This document shows, piece after piece, positions 27,348 to 36,060 of a stretch of 64,000 nucleotides of DNA. The position numbers and the translations under genes were made by a program. Source of the stretch: Scytonema hofmannii PCC 7110 (lineage in GTDB: Bacteria; Cyanobacteriota; Cyanobacteriia; Cyanobacteriales; Nostocaceae); contig NZ_KQ976354.1 in NCBI RefSeq assembly GCF_000346485.2, positions 3,871,436 to 3,935,435 of the forward strand. The letters run 5' to 3'. How positions within the stretch are numbered: the first letter of the stretch is position 1; each line of letters starts with the position of its first letter. A model generated the notes under the pieces. That model was not told the origin of the DNA and made no database searches. It saw only the letters and a list, made by a program, of their open reading frames with translations.

Positions 27348-30062
27348 ATGAAAAAATTCCATTTAACTTATTATTCTCTTCTAGCTGTTGTAACAGCTTT
27401 ACTGTGTATTTTTAGTTCCCCTGTCCTAGCAACACTCCCCCCCTCCCCCCACAGCCCTATTGCCTTACTGAGACAGGGGAAAGTACTATACGATGACGGG
27501 CGCTATTATGAAGCAGTTCAAGTCTTGCAGCAAGCAGCACAACAGTACCAGCAGCAAGGGGATGCCATCAGTCGTGCAGCGACTTTAAGCAACCTTTCTC
27601 TTGCTTACCAACAACTTGGTGGATGGAATGAGGCAAAACAAGCGATCGCTAGTAGTTTAGATATCCTCGGTTACACGCAGCAAGACTCGGAAAACAGAGT
27701 CAGCCAAAATCCAAAATCCAAAATCCAAAATTTACCAATTCTTGCCCAAACTTTAGATATTCAAGGACGCTTGCAATTGGGAATGGGACAACTAGAGCAA
27801 GCTTTAGTCACTTGGCAAAATGCAGAAAAACTTTACAACCAAGCAAACGACAAAAGCGGTGTTATGCGATCGCGCATTAACCAAGCCCAGGCATTCAGAA
27901 CCCAAGGATTTTACCGCCGTGCAGAGTCTTTACTCATTCAAGTAAACGAAACATTGCGATCGCAACCAGATACCTTAGAAAAAGCAGTTGGTTTGCGATC
28001 GCTTGGTGATGTTCTCCAACTAGTTGGCGATTTAGACAAATCCAACGTTGTCTTACAACAAAGCTTGGAAGTTGCCCAACGCCTTCAATCTCCAAAAGAA
28101 ATTAGTGCAAGTCTTTTTAGTTTGGGAAACAACGCCCGTGCTTTGCCGCAAAAACCAAAAGCTGTTGATTATTACAAAAAAACAGTTGAAGTTTCTCCTT
28201 CACCACTCACAAAAGTTCAAGCACAACTCAATCTTTTAGACCTATTTCTAGAAGATAAACAAATAACAAATGCCCAAAATTTAATACCTTCAATTCAATC
28301 GCAACTCGACCAACTTCCTCCCAGTCGTGCTGCTATCTACGCCCGAATTAACTTTGCTCAAAGCCTTTCGATTTTGGATTTTAGATTTTCGATTTTGGAT
28401 TCTGAGCAGTCTCAATCCCAAATCCCAAATCCCAAATCCCAAATCCCAAATCCTAAACCCCAAATCCCAAATCCCAAATCCCAAATCAATCAATCCAAAA
28501 TCCCAAATCCAAAATCCAAAATTGGTGAGATTCTTGCCACTGCAGTCCAACAAGCCCGCAATTTAGGGGACAAGCGAGCAGAAGCTTATGCTTTAGGAAG
28601 TTTGGGAAGTTTATACGAACAAACCAAGCAGTGGTCGGAATCCCAAAACCTAACCCAGCAAGCATTATTTCTCGCACAAACTAGCAATGCACCAGAGATT
28701 GCTTATCGGTGGCAATGGCAGTTGGGAAGATTACTGAAAGCACAAGGAGATATTAAAGGAGCGATCGCAGCGTATGATGCTGCTGTAGATACGCTTCAGT
28801 CACTCCGCAGCGATCTTGTAGCAGTTAACCAGAACGTCCAGTTTACCTTTCGAGACAGTGTAGAACCTGTCTATCGGCAATCAGTAGAATTACTGTTGCA
28901 ATCTCAACAAGGACAACCCGATGGAAAAGTTATAGAGAAAGCACGTCAGCGTATAGAAGCACTACAGTTGGCAGAACTCGATAACTTCTTTCGGGAAGCT
29001 TGTTTGCAAGGTCAGAGAGTGCTGATTGATAAAGTTGTAGACCAAGATAACCCAACCGCAGCCATTCTCTATCCTATCATTCTCGAAAACAAACTCCAAG
29101 TCATTGTAAAAATTCCCAAACAACCCCTGCGGGTATATGGTCGCGAAATTTCCCAAGAAGAAGTGGAAAAAACATTAAGTGAGTTGCGGCAAAATCTGGT
29201 CAAACCATCTGCCATTAAAGCATTCAGAACACAGTCACAACAGGTTTATAATTGGTTAATCCAACCCATAGAGTCAGAATTACAAGCAAGTGGAGTCAAT
29301 ACCCTAGTCTTTGTATTAGATGGAGCTTTGCGAAACATACCACCAACAGTTTTCTATGATGGTAAGCAGTACTTGATTGAGAAGTACGCCGTTGCCCTTA
29401 GTGTGGGTTTACAACTTTTTGAACCCAAACCACTAGTGCGACAGCATCTAAATGCCCTGACGGCGGGGCTAACGGAACCACCACTAGAGTATTCTGGTCG
29501 TTTTTCACGTTTGCCCGCCATCAAAACAGAATTAGACTTAATTTCCCAAGCAGGTGTATCAACTACGAGCTTGGTAGATCGGGAATTTACGAGCAAAGCT
29601 TTAGAAAACAAAGTCAGTAATGTTTCATTCAGCATCGTGCATCTAGCCACTCATGGTGAGTTTAGCTCTCGTGCTGATAAAACCTTTATTTTGGCTTCCG
29701 ATGGACCAATTGACGTTTCTCAATTTGGGAGTATCCTTCGCCAACGGGATGATACCAGACCAGAAGCAGTACAACTACTTGTTTTAAGTGCTTGTAAAAC
29801 AGCAGCAGGAGACAACCGAGCAACACTCGGTCTTGCAGGGGCTGCTATCAAAGCAGGCGCACGCAGTACAATAGCTTCTCTATGGCAAATTGATGATGAA
29901 TCAACAGCTCAGTTCGTTGGTGCTTTTTACCGAGAACTCAAAAATCCCGACATCTCAAAAGCCGAAGCTCTCCGTCGCGCCCAGCTGCAAATGTTGAAGC
30001 ATCCCAACTTCAACAAACCCAGCTTTTGGTCTGCTTATGTTTTAATTGGGAATTGGTTGTAA
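27348..30062 (+). CDS. Secreted TPR-CHAT protein (putative caspase-like protease)
   Basis: 904 residues. A signal peptide (MKKFHLTYYSLLAVVTALLC...VLA) implies export to the periplasm or beyond. TPR repeats (DDGRYYEAVQVLQQAAQQY and others) cover about 35-335 and 395-480. Between them an S/K/Q-I-P-N-P-K low-complexity block (about 340-391) is encoded by genomic heptamer repeats. The C-terminal CHAT domain (about 590-904) keeps the separase/caspase-clan dyad: H769 in HLATHGEF and C816 in LLVLSACKTA, with GLAGAAIKAGARSTIASLW after it. Preceded by GGAGT 7 bases from the ATG. Its neighbours are TpsB and the DUF1822, CHASE2 and DUF928 genes. Substrate unknown; activity is inferred from the residues. 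Confidence 0.9.
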   Translation: MKKFHLTYYSLLAVVTALLCIFSSPVLATLPPSPHSPIALLRQGKVLYDDGRYYEAVQVLQQAAQQYQQQGDAISRAATLSNLSLAYQQLGGWNEAKQAIASSLDILGYTQQDSENRVSQNPKSKIQNLPILAQTLDIQGRLQLGMGQLEQALVTWQNAEKLYNQANDKSGVMRSRINQAQAFRTQGFYRRAESLLIQVNETLRSQPDTLEKAVGLRSLGDVLQLVGDLDKSNVVLQQSLEVAQRLQSPKEISASLFSLGNNARALPQKPKAVDYYKKTVEVSPSPLTKVQAQLNLLDLFLEDKQITNAQNLIPSIQSQLDQLPPSRAAIYARINFAQSLSILDFRFSILDSEQSQSQIPNPKSQIPNPKPQIPNPKSQINQSKIPNPKSKIGEILATAVQQARNLGDKRAEAYALGSLGSLYEQTKQWSESQNLTQQALFLAQTSNAPEIAYRWQWQLGRLLKAQGDIKGAIAAYDAAVDTLQSLRSDLVAVNQNVQFTFRDSVEPVYRQSVELLLQSQQGQPDGKVIEKARQRIEALQLAELDNFFREACLQGQRVLIDKVVDQDNPTAAILYPIILENKLQVIVKIPKQPLRVYGREISQEEVEKTLSELRQNLVKPSAIKAFRTQSQQVYNWLIQPIESELQASGVNTLVFVLDGALRNIPPTVFYDGKQYLIEKYAVALSVGLQLFEPKPLVRQHLNALTAGLTEPPLEYSGRFSRLPAIKTELDLISQAGVSTTSLVDREFTSKALENKVSNVSFSIVHLATHGEFSSRADKTFILASDGPIDVSQFGSILRQRDDTRPEAVQLLVLSACKTAAGDNRATLGLAGAAIKAGARSTIASLWQIDDESTAQFVGAFYRELKNPDISKAEALRRAQLQMLKHPNFNKPSFWSAYVLIGNWL

Positions 30063-30238
30063 TTGGGGATTGGTTAGTGGTTAGTAGTTAGTAGGGGCGC
30101 AAGGCATTGCGCCCGTACAGTAGTTGGTAGCCACTAACAACTATCAACTAACTACTAACTACTAACAAAGCTGTTGCATAAAATCCGTAACTTGGAGCGA
30201 TAAGTATTTAGCAGCACTCATTAACTGGGGATTCAACT

Positions 30239-31201
30239 ATGAAGCGCACCATCTATGAAGTAGAAAAAATTCCATTGACTTTGCCTATTACATTAGCAGC
30301 TCGCAGAACTGCCGAGAAGTTTGCGAACGAGCAACCGACTCCTGAAAAAGCCGCACAAGTCCGGCTCAATACTCTTTGTGTATGGGTGGTGCGTGACTAC
30401 TTGGAGCTTATGGGGATTTCTACTAACTTAAATAAGAGTGACAGTTGGAACCCAGTGATACGTTTTTGTGCTGACATTGCCGATCTGGAAATATCTGGAA
30501 TAGGTCGTTTGGAGTGCCGTCCCGTACATCTTGCCGAGCAAATTTGTTACATTCCTCCAGAAACTTGGGAAGAACGGGTGGGGTATATCGTTGTTCAAGT
30601 TGATGAATCTTCTCAATTCGCTAATATACTTGGCTTTGTCCCCAGCATTGATACAGAACGATTGCCTTTAAGCCAGCTTCAACCTTTGGAAAATTTGATT
30701 GAACATTTGGGAGAACTGCGGCAAACCCCAGCCAAAACTCTGGTAAATCTGAGTCAATGGTTGACTGGTGTCTTCGATACAAGTTGGCAAACCCTAGAAT
30801 CTTTATGGAACCAGCCAGAATTAAGACCGGCTTATGCTTTTCGGAACAGTGAAATTGTTGACCGCACGCAAGAAGGCAATTCACTGACTAAACGCGGAAA
30901 ATTGATCGATTTGGGAATCCAAATTGCCAATCAACCCGTCATGTTAATAGTGGAAATTAGACCAGATACAGACTCACAAATGAGTGTTCGTCTTCAAGTA
31001 CATCCTACTGGTAACACCAGTTACCTCATGCCCGGTTTGCAATTGACGGTGCTAGATCGGTCTGGCGCAATTTTTCTGGAATCTCAAGCGAGAAGTGCAG
31101 ATAATTACATTCAATTACAGTTTAAGGGCGAACCGGGAGAACAATTTAGCGTTAAGTTAGGATTAAATGATGCTAGTGTCACAGAACACTTTGTGATTTA
31201 G
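30239..31201 (+). CDS. DUF1822 protein
   Basis: 320 residues, soluble, no signal peptide. The N-terminal pattern LPITLAARRTAEKFANEQPTPEKAAQVRLNTLCVWVVRDYLELMGISTNL and the C-terminal beta-rich part (IDLGIQIANQPVMLIVEIRPDTD..., FSVKLGLND) match the cyanobacterial DUF1822 family, of unknown function, which I recall occurring beside CHAT proteins. It is read in the same direction as the CHAT genes on either side; 105 bases separate it from the next one, so an operon is plausible. A cytoplasmic scaffold or ligand-binding partner of the next protein is a guess. Confidence 0.85.
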   Translation: MKRTIYEVEKIPLTLPITLAARRTAEKFANEQPTPEKAAQVRLNTLCVWVVRDYLELMGISTNLNKSDSWNPVIRFCADIADLEISGIGRLECRPVHLAEQICYIPPETWEERVGYIVVQVDESSQFANILGFVPSIDTERLPLSQLQPLENLIEHLGELRQTPAKTLVNLSQWLTGVFDTSWQTLESLWNQPELRPAYAFRNSEIVDRTQEGNSLTKRGKLIDLGIQIANQPVMLIVEIRPDTDSQMSVRLQVHPTGNTSYLMPGLQLTVLDRSGAIFLESQARSADNYIQLQFKGEPGEQFSVKLGLNDASVTEHFVI

Positions 31202-31306
31202 TGAGTGAAGGAAGAAGGATAAAGGATGAAGGCTAAAGGATAAAAATCTTTTTCACTTGATTCTTGTTTTGATACTTCATACGACAAAGCTGAATACTTC
31301 TGTGTT

Positions 31307-33628
31307 ATGTGTAAATTAGTCGTATTAAAATTCGCCGATGGTAGCTTTGAGCAAGGGTTTTCCGTAACCCTTCAGATTGGTGAAGAAGGTGAGCGTCCCT
31401 CAACTGAAATTGCTGGGAGATTGCCGGCAGCTGCAGAAATGCCACTGTATTACAATCATTGGCAAGCTAGCTATCGACAGTTGGGCAGTCGCTATCGTCT
31501 ATCTGCTGATAAAGTACAAGTGACAAATGTGTCTGTGACTCAGGATTGTCAAAACACAGCACATATTTTGCGATCGCGTTTTAACACTTGGCTAAAATCT
31601 GAGGAGTTTCGTCCTGTCCGAGAGAAATGGCTGGAAAAATTGCTGCCTACGGATGAGTTACGAGTTATTTTACAAACAGAAGATTATCAATTAAAGCGTT
31701 TGCCTTGGCATCTCTGGGACGTACTAGAGCGATATCCAAAGGCTGAGGTAGCTATAGCGTCACCAACATACGAGCGAGTTGCTTCCAAGAAAACACGCAA
31801 CGATAAAGTTAATATTTTAGCAATTGTTGGTAACAGTCAGGGGATTAATACTGAGGCTGACCTGAATTTACTACAACAACTTAATGATGCAAATGTCACT
31901 TTTTTAGTGGAACCCCAGCGTAAAGAATTAACCGACCAGCTTTGGGGCAATAGTTGGGATATTCTTTTTTTTGCAGGTCACAGTTCCAGTCATGGTAAAG
32001 ATTGCACCGGACGGATATATTTAAACACCACCGATAGCCTGACTATCAGCGAACTCAGATACGCTTTGAGAAAAGCTGTGGAACGTGGTTTACAACTGGC
32101 AATTTTTAACTCCTGTGATGGATTGGGATTAGCGCGAGATTTAGCCGATTTGCAAATTCCCCAAATCATTGTGATGCGCGAACCCGTTCCAGATTTAGTA
32201 GCACAGGAATTTTTAAAGTATTTTTTAAAAGGGTTTGCCAGTGGCGACCTATTCTACTTAGCGGTGCGAGAAGCAAGAGAACGGTTACAAGGTCTTGAAG
32301 ATACATTTCCTTGTGCTACCTGGTTACCCGCGATCTGTCAAAATTTAGCAGAAGCACCTCCCTCTTGGCAGCAGATTACGGGCAGAGTTGAAGTACTACC
32401 CTTAGAACCACTTCCTTCTCCAACCGTAGCTTCACCTAAAATTACTGTAGCAATTTTGTCATCTTTAGTCGTGGCTGCCTTAATTTGCGGGCTGAGGTTT
32501 TTAGGATTTCTACAAGGACTTGAACTGCGCGCTTTTGACCAAATGATAGCAGTACGTCCTGCTATTTTTAATGAGAAACCAGACGATCGCTTGCTGATAG
32601 TAACGATTGAAGATGCTGACATAGCACAGCAACGGCGCAATGGCGAACGTTTAGATGGAAAATCCATTTCGGATCGCTCTCTTAACCAACTTTTGGAAAA
32701 ACTGGAGCAATATCAACCCCATGCCATTGGTTTGGATCTCTACAGAGATTTTAAAGCTCAAGACCCAAATTTAATTACCCGTTTTCAGCAAACCGAAAAT
32801 TTAGTTGGGGTTTGTAAGGGGAGTGATGGATTTTCATCTGTAAACGGTATTGAACCACCACCTGAAATTCCAGAAGAACGCTTGGGATTTAGTGATTTTG
32901 TTCACGATCCTGATGGAGTTGTGCGCCGACATCTGCTTTTCATGGACCCAGAGGCTATATCCTTATGTCCCGCTTCCTTTGCGTTTAGTACACAACTGGC
33001 ATTCCGTTATTTATTATTGGACCGAGGTATTCAACCAAAGTTTACACCAAGTGGAGATTTACAACTTGGCAAAACGGTTTTTCCTGCTTTGCAACCTCGC
33101 ACTGGCGGTTATCAACGTATCGATACCAATGGCGGTCAAATTTTGTTGAATTATCGTTCCCTAAAGAATATTGCTAAGCAAGTGACGCTGACACAAATTC
33201 TGTCTACTCCCATTAATCCCAGTGCAGTTAAAGACAAAATTGTTTTAATTGGGGTTGCAGCTAAAGGGGATTACCCGGATTATTGGGCGACGCCTTATGG
33301 GAGTAAGTTAGACGAGGAAATGCCAGGAGTGTTTGTACAAGCGCATATGGTCAGTCAAATTATCAGTGCGGTTTTGGATGGGCGATCGCAACTGCAAGTT
33401 TTATCACCGTTGGTTGAAGTCGTGTGGATCTTGGGGTGGTCTGTCATAGGAGGAGTGTTTGCTTGGCGAGTTCGTTCGTTTCCTAAATTGGCGCTTTTTA
33501 TTGGTGTTGTTTCTGGTGCTCTCTACGTTGTTTGCTTTGGTATGTTAATACAAGGATACTGGGTGCCATTTGTGCCTTCTGCGTTGGTTTTGGTTGTGAC
33601 TGTTGTGGCTACGTCGGTTCAAAAGTAG
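31307..33628 (+). CDS. CHAT-CHASE2 membrane protein (putative protease-sensor)
   Basis: 773 residues. An N-terminal adapter region (1-160) includes LPTDELRVILQTEDYQLKRLPWHLWDVLERYP. A CHAT-type protease domain (about 165-350) has H225 in LFFAGHSSSHG and C270 in AIFNSCDGLGLA, the expected dyad. A membrane helix (about 378-400) precedes a CHASE2 extracytoplasmic sensor domain (about 404-690, with GLELRAFDQMIAVRP and a VLIGVAAKGDYPDYWATPYG segment), then about three C-terminal helices (691-771). This places the sensor outside and the putative protease in the cytoplasm. No kinase or cyclase follows CHASE2 as usual; the output seems to be CHAT. Well placed to act with the DUF1822 protein upstream. 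Confidence 0.9.
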   Translation: MCKLVVLKFADGSFEQGFSVTLQIGEEGERPSTEIAGRLPAAAEMPLYYNHWQASYRQLGSRYRLSADKVQVTNVSVTQDCQNTAHILRSRFNTWLKSEEFRPVREKWLEKLLPTDELRVILQTEDYQLKRLPWHLWDVLERYPKAEVAIASPTYERVASKKTRNDKVNILAIVGNSQGINTEADLNLLQQLNDANVTFLVEPQRKELTDQLWGNSWDILFFAGHSSSHGKDCTGRIYLNTTDSLTISELRYALRKAVERGLQLAIFNSCDGLGLARDLADLQIPQIIVMREPVPDLVAQEFLKYFLKGFASGDLFYLAVREARERLQGLEDTFPCATWLPAICQNLAEAPPSWQQITGRVEVLPLEPLPSPTVASPKITVAILSSLVVAALICGLRFLGFLQGLELRAFDQMIAVRPAIFNEKPDDRLLIVTIEDADIAQQRRNGERLDGKSISDRSLNQLLEKLEQYQPHAIGLDLYRDFKAQDPNLITRFQQTENLVGVCKGSDGFSSVNGIEPPPEIPEERLGFSDFVHDPDGVVRRHLLFMDPEAISLCPASFAFSTQLAFRYLLLDRGIQPKFTPSGDLQLGKTVFPALQPRTGGYQRIDTNGGQILLNYRSLKNIAKQVTLTQILSTPINPSAVKDKIVLIGVAAKGDYPDYWATPYGSKLDEEMPGVFVQAHMVSQIISAVLDGRSQLQVLSPLVEVVWILGWSVIGGVFAWRVRSFPKLALFIGVVSGALYVVCFGMLIQGYWVPFVPSALVLVVTVVATSVQK

Positions 33629-33795
33629 GGAGTCGGGAGTAGGGGTAGGGAGTAGGGAGTAGGGAGTGGGGAGTGGGGAGTAGGGATTGGGATAAAGAAA
33701 CCCGATTTCTGAAATAATTGGTCACTGGTTACTGGTTACTGGTCACTGGTCACTGGTCACTGCTTTTAAAATCTCGTGAAATCACTAAAATAATT

Positions 33796-34635
33796 ATGAT
33801 AAAAATTTCAGGTTTAATAAAACTCATTTTGGCAGTTGCCTTCGGCTGCTTTAGTATACTAGTTAGCTCAACTTGGGTAACTGCACAACCTGCTCGTCCC
33901 ACTGCGACAGAACGTTCCAATTCTACTCCGCCTGAGTCTAAATCGAGAACTCGCAGACAACCCGTGCGGCTGATATTACCTCCACTTCCTAAAGACACAT
34001 TAGCTCCAGGAGGTCGTCGTTTTGGTGGAGCCAGACGAACTGGGTGTCCAAAAGATGTAGAATTGCAGCTGACTGCCCTCGTCCCTGCGACTGAGTCACA
34101 ACCTACTATTACAAATGTGTGGGGTTTAACGTCAGTAGAACGTCCCATGCTATGGTTTTACACGCCTTATAATAAGAGTTCTAACTATCCGGCTGATTTT
34201 GAGTTGCTTGATGACAAGTCAACTCCAATCTACAAAACAGCGATTTCTCTTCCAAATGTAGCGGGGGTCATTGGCGTTCCTCTACCTCCACTGGCCGTGG
34301 ACAAACAATATCGCTGGTTCTTCAATGTTTACTGCGATCGCCAGCAGCAAGAAACGCCCATTTTTGTTGAGGGCGTGGTACAACGAGTTAATCTGAGTCA
34401 AGCCATTAAAGAGCAACTGCAAAAAGCAGAGGCAATACAGCAAATTGCTATCTATGCCAACAATGGAATATGGCATGAAGCACTGACGACACTAGCACAA
34501 TTGCGTCAGAAAAATCCTAACGATGCAACACTTGCAGAAGACTGGAAGGAATTGCTAACTAGTATTGGTTTAAATCAGTTCGTTACACAACCGTTAACTG
34601 TTGGGGAACAATCAACAGCTAACAGTAATCAGTGA
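33796..34635 (+). CDS. DUF928 protein, secreted
   Basis: 279 residues from ATG 33796, which begins a clean signal peptide (MIKISGLIKLILAVAFGCFSILVSSTWVTAQ). An in-frame ATG at 33718 would start within GGTCACT tandem repeats and bury the signal peptide, so it is rejected. After a Ser/Pro/Arg-rich spacer comes the motif GGRRFGGARRTGCP, typical of DUF928, then a beta-rich domain (LWFYTPYNKSSNYPADFELLD, YRWFFNVYCD) and a helical tail (NNGIWHEALTTLAQLRQKNPND) like a single TPR. The function is unknown. I recall these proteins recurring next to CHAT/CHASE2 genes, and this one probably works in the periplasm. Confidence 0.85.
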   Translation: MIKISGLIKLILAVAFGCFSILVSSTWVTAQPARPTATERSNSTPPESKSRTRRQPVRLILPPLPKDTLAPGGRRFGGARRTGCPKDVELQLTALVPATESQPTITNVWGLTSVERPMLWFYTPYNKSSNYPADFELLDDKSTPIYKTAISLPNVAGVIGVPLPPLAVDKQYRWFFNVYCDRQQQETPIFVEGVVQRVNLSQAIKEQLQKAEAIQQIAIYANNGIWHEALTTLAQLRQKNPNDATLAEDWKELLTSIGLNQFVTQPLTVGEQSTANSNQ

Positions 34636-34686
34636 CCAGTGACCAGTGACCAGTGACCAGTGACTAGTGACCAGTGACCAGTGACC
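34636..34686. repeat. GTGACCA tandem repeats
   Basis: About seven near-exact 7-bp GTGACCA units directly after the DUF928 stop. The same unit, in the other orientation, stands at 33720-33762 just before the gene, so the gene is bracketed by complementary repeats. Confidence 0.75.
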
Positions 34687-34805
34687 AAAAAAGGTGTTGT
34701 TAGTACTGAATGGTTCATCTATATTTGATTGAGTGAATCCCTAGTGGAGAAAACGATCATCACTTATCGAGCGTCCAAGGTACTAAAGTAAATCGTATTG
34801 TTAGC

Positions 34806-35948
34806 ATGAAATTCCAACTGTTCCCAGATTTTTTATTTTCCCAGATTAAAGTACGTCATTGGTGGCTTGGTATCCTGATATGGGTAGCGATGGTTGCTCC
34901 GGCTCAAGCAACAGTGATTCTACGTGTCGCCATTAAGCGGGATGTTAATCAAGTTAATGTCGGTAGTTCTACGGCTGCTGTCGTAAAAGATGGTAGTGGT
35001 CGTACTTTGGGACAACTCCCTGGGTTGAGTTCTTACTATGCTCAAGCTGTTCCTGGGGGAGTTGCTTTGGATAGATGGAAATCTAGTTTATTCTGGATTG
35101 AGCCTACCGGTAAAGGGTATGTCTATATCGGAGATCGCTGGTATCGAGGTAGAACTCTGGTTGTTCCTTCACAAAAAGGGTTAACTGCGGTTAACTGGGT
35201 TGCTATGGAGGAGTATCTTTACAGCGTTCTTGGTGGGGAGATGGACTCCCGATGGCCTATAGAAGCGCTGAAAGCACAAGCGATCGCCGCCCGTACTTAT
35301 GCACTTTACGAACGGGGAAGACAGCGCAACAATCCCATTTACGATTTGGGTAATACACCGGATCGCTGGCAAATTTACAAAGGCGTGGTGAGTGAATCAC
35401 CTACCACTTACGCGGCTGTAGATGCAACAGCAGGGAAGGTGCTGACTCACAAAAATAGAATTATTCTCTCTGTGTTTCACGCTTGTTCTGGTGGTCACAC
35501 CGAGGATGTAGAAAATGTGTGGGGAAGCTATGAGCCATACCTGCGTGCTGTTCCTGACTTTGACCAAAATATCAGAGAATGCAATTGGGTCAAAACCTTT
35601 TCACCGGCAGAAATTAGCGCTCAAATTCCTGAGGTTGGCAATGTCAAGCAAATTGTGACTGAGAGCACTTCGCCTTATGGCAGTGTGAAAGCCCTAAAAA
35701 TTGTGGGCGATAGAGGTGAAAAAGTGCTCAGAGGCGAGGATGTGCGTACAGCACTCAAGCTCAAGAGCACTCGTTTTACCGTCAGTAATGGTAACGGTAG
35801 CTTTACGTTAAGAGGTCTTGGTTTCGGTCATGCTATAGGCATGAGCCAGTGGGGAGCATACAATCTAGCACTACGCGGATACAATCACCTGCAAATTTTG
35901 AATTACTATTACCGAGGTGTGGCTCTCGCTCCTATTCAAGTGAAATAG
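34806..35948 (+). CDS. SpoIID/LytB-domain protein
   Basis: 380 residues. A hydrophobic leader (about 20-35, ending APAQA) suggests export. The SpoIID domain spans about 130-375: VNWVAMEEYLYSVLGGEMDSRWPIEALKAQAIAARTYALYERGR, then VFHACSGGHTEDVENVWG and the C-terminal GLGFGHAIGMSQWGAYNLALRGYNHLQILNYYYRGV. The catalytic glutamate of SpoIID-type lytic transglycosylases aligns with E145 in GGEMDSRWP. It is expected to cut denuded glycan strands of peptidoglycan, important in filamentous cyanobacteria for septal remodelling. It follows the CHAT block in the same direction but is separated by repeats. Confidence 0.9.
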   Translation: MKFQLFPDFLFSQIKVRHWWLGILIWVAMVAPAQATVILRVAIKRDVNQVNVGSSTAAVVKDGSGRTLGQLPGLSSYYAQAVPGGVALDRWKSSLFWIEPTGKGYVYIGDRWYRGRTLVVPSQKGLTAVNWVAMEEYLYSVLGGEMDSRWPIEALKAQAIAARTYALYERGRQRNNPIYDLGNTPDRWQIYKGVVSESPTTYAAVDATAGKVLTHKNRIILSVFHACSGGHTEDVENVWGSYEPYLRAVPDFDQNIRECNWVKTFSPAEISAQIPEVGNVKQIVTESTSPYGSVKALKIVGDRGEKVLRGEDVRTALKLKSTRFTVSNGNGSFTLRGLGFGHAIGMSQWGAYNLALRGYNHLQILNYYYRGVALAPIQVK

Positions 35949-36060
35949 GGAGTGGGGAGTGGGATTTTAGATTTTGGATTTTGGATTTTGGATTTTGGAT
36001 TGGGGAAATTCCCCTACCCCCTACTCCCTATTCCCTACTCCCTACTCCCTAGTCCCTACT
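35949..36060. repeat. GGGAGTG / GATTTTG / CCCTACT repeat cluster
   Basis: Three units are chained: GGGAGTGG, then GGATTTT heptamers, then CCCTACTC. The cluster reaches into the 3' end of the convergent gene, whose last codons (GSRD and stop) are made of this repeat. Confidence 0.75.

Noticed and set aside
27233-27415. A short gene encoding a 60-residue peptide before TPR-CHAT
   Set aside because: Its N-terminus is a duplicated copy of the TPR-CHAT start and the rest is translated repeat.
28367-28522. CRISPR array in the heptamer repeat region
   Set aside because: The units are 7 bases with no spacers, and no cas gene is present in the window.
33718-33795. N-terminal extension of the DUF928 protein
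   Set aside because: These 26 codons are GGTCACT tandem repeat and would place a signal peptide internally; the ATG at 33796 is preferred.
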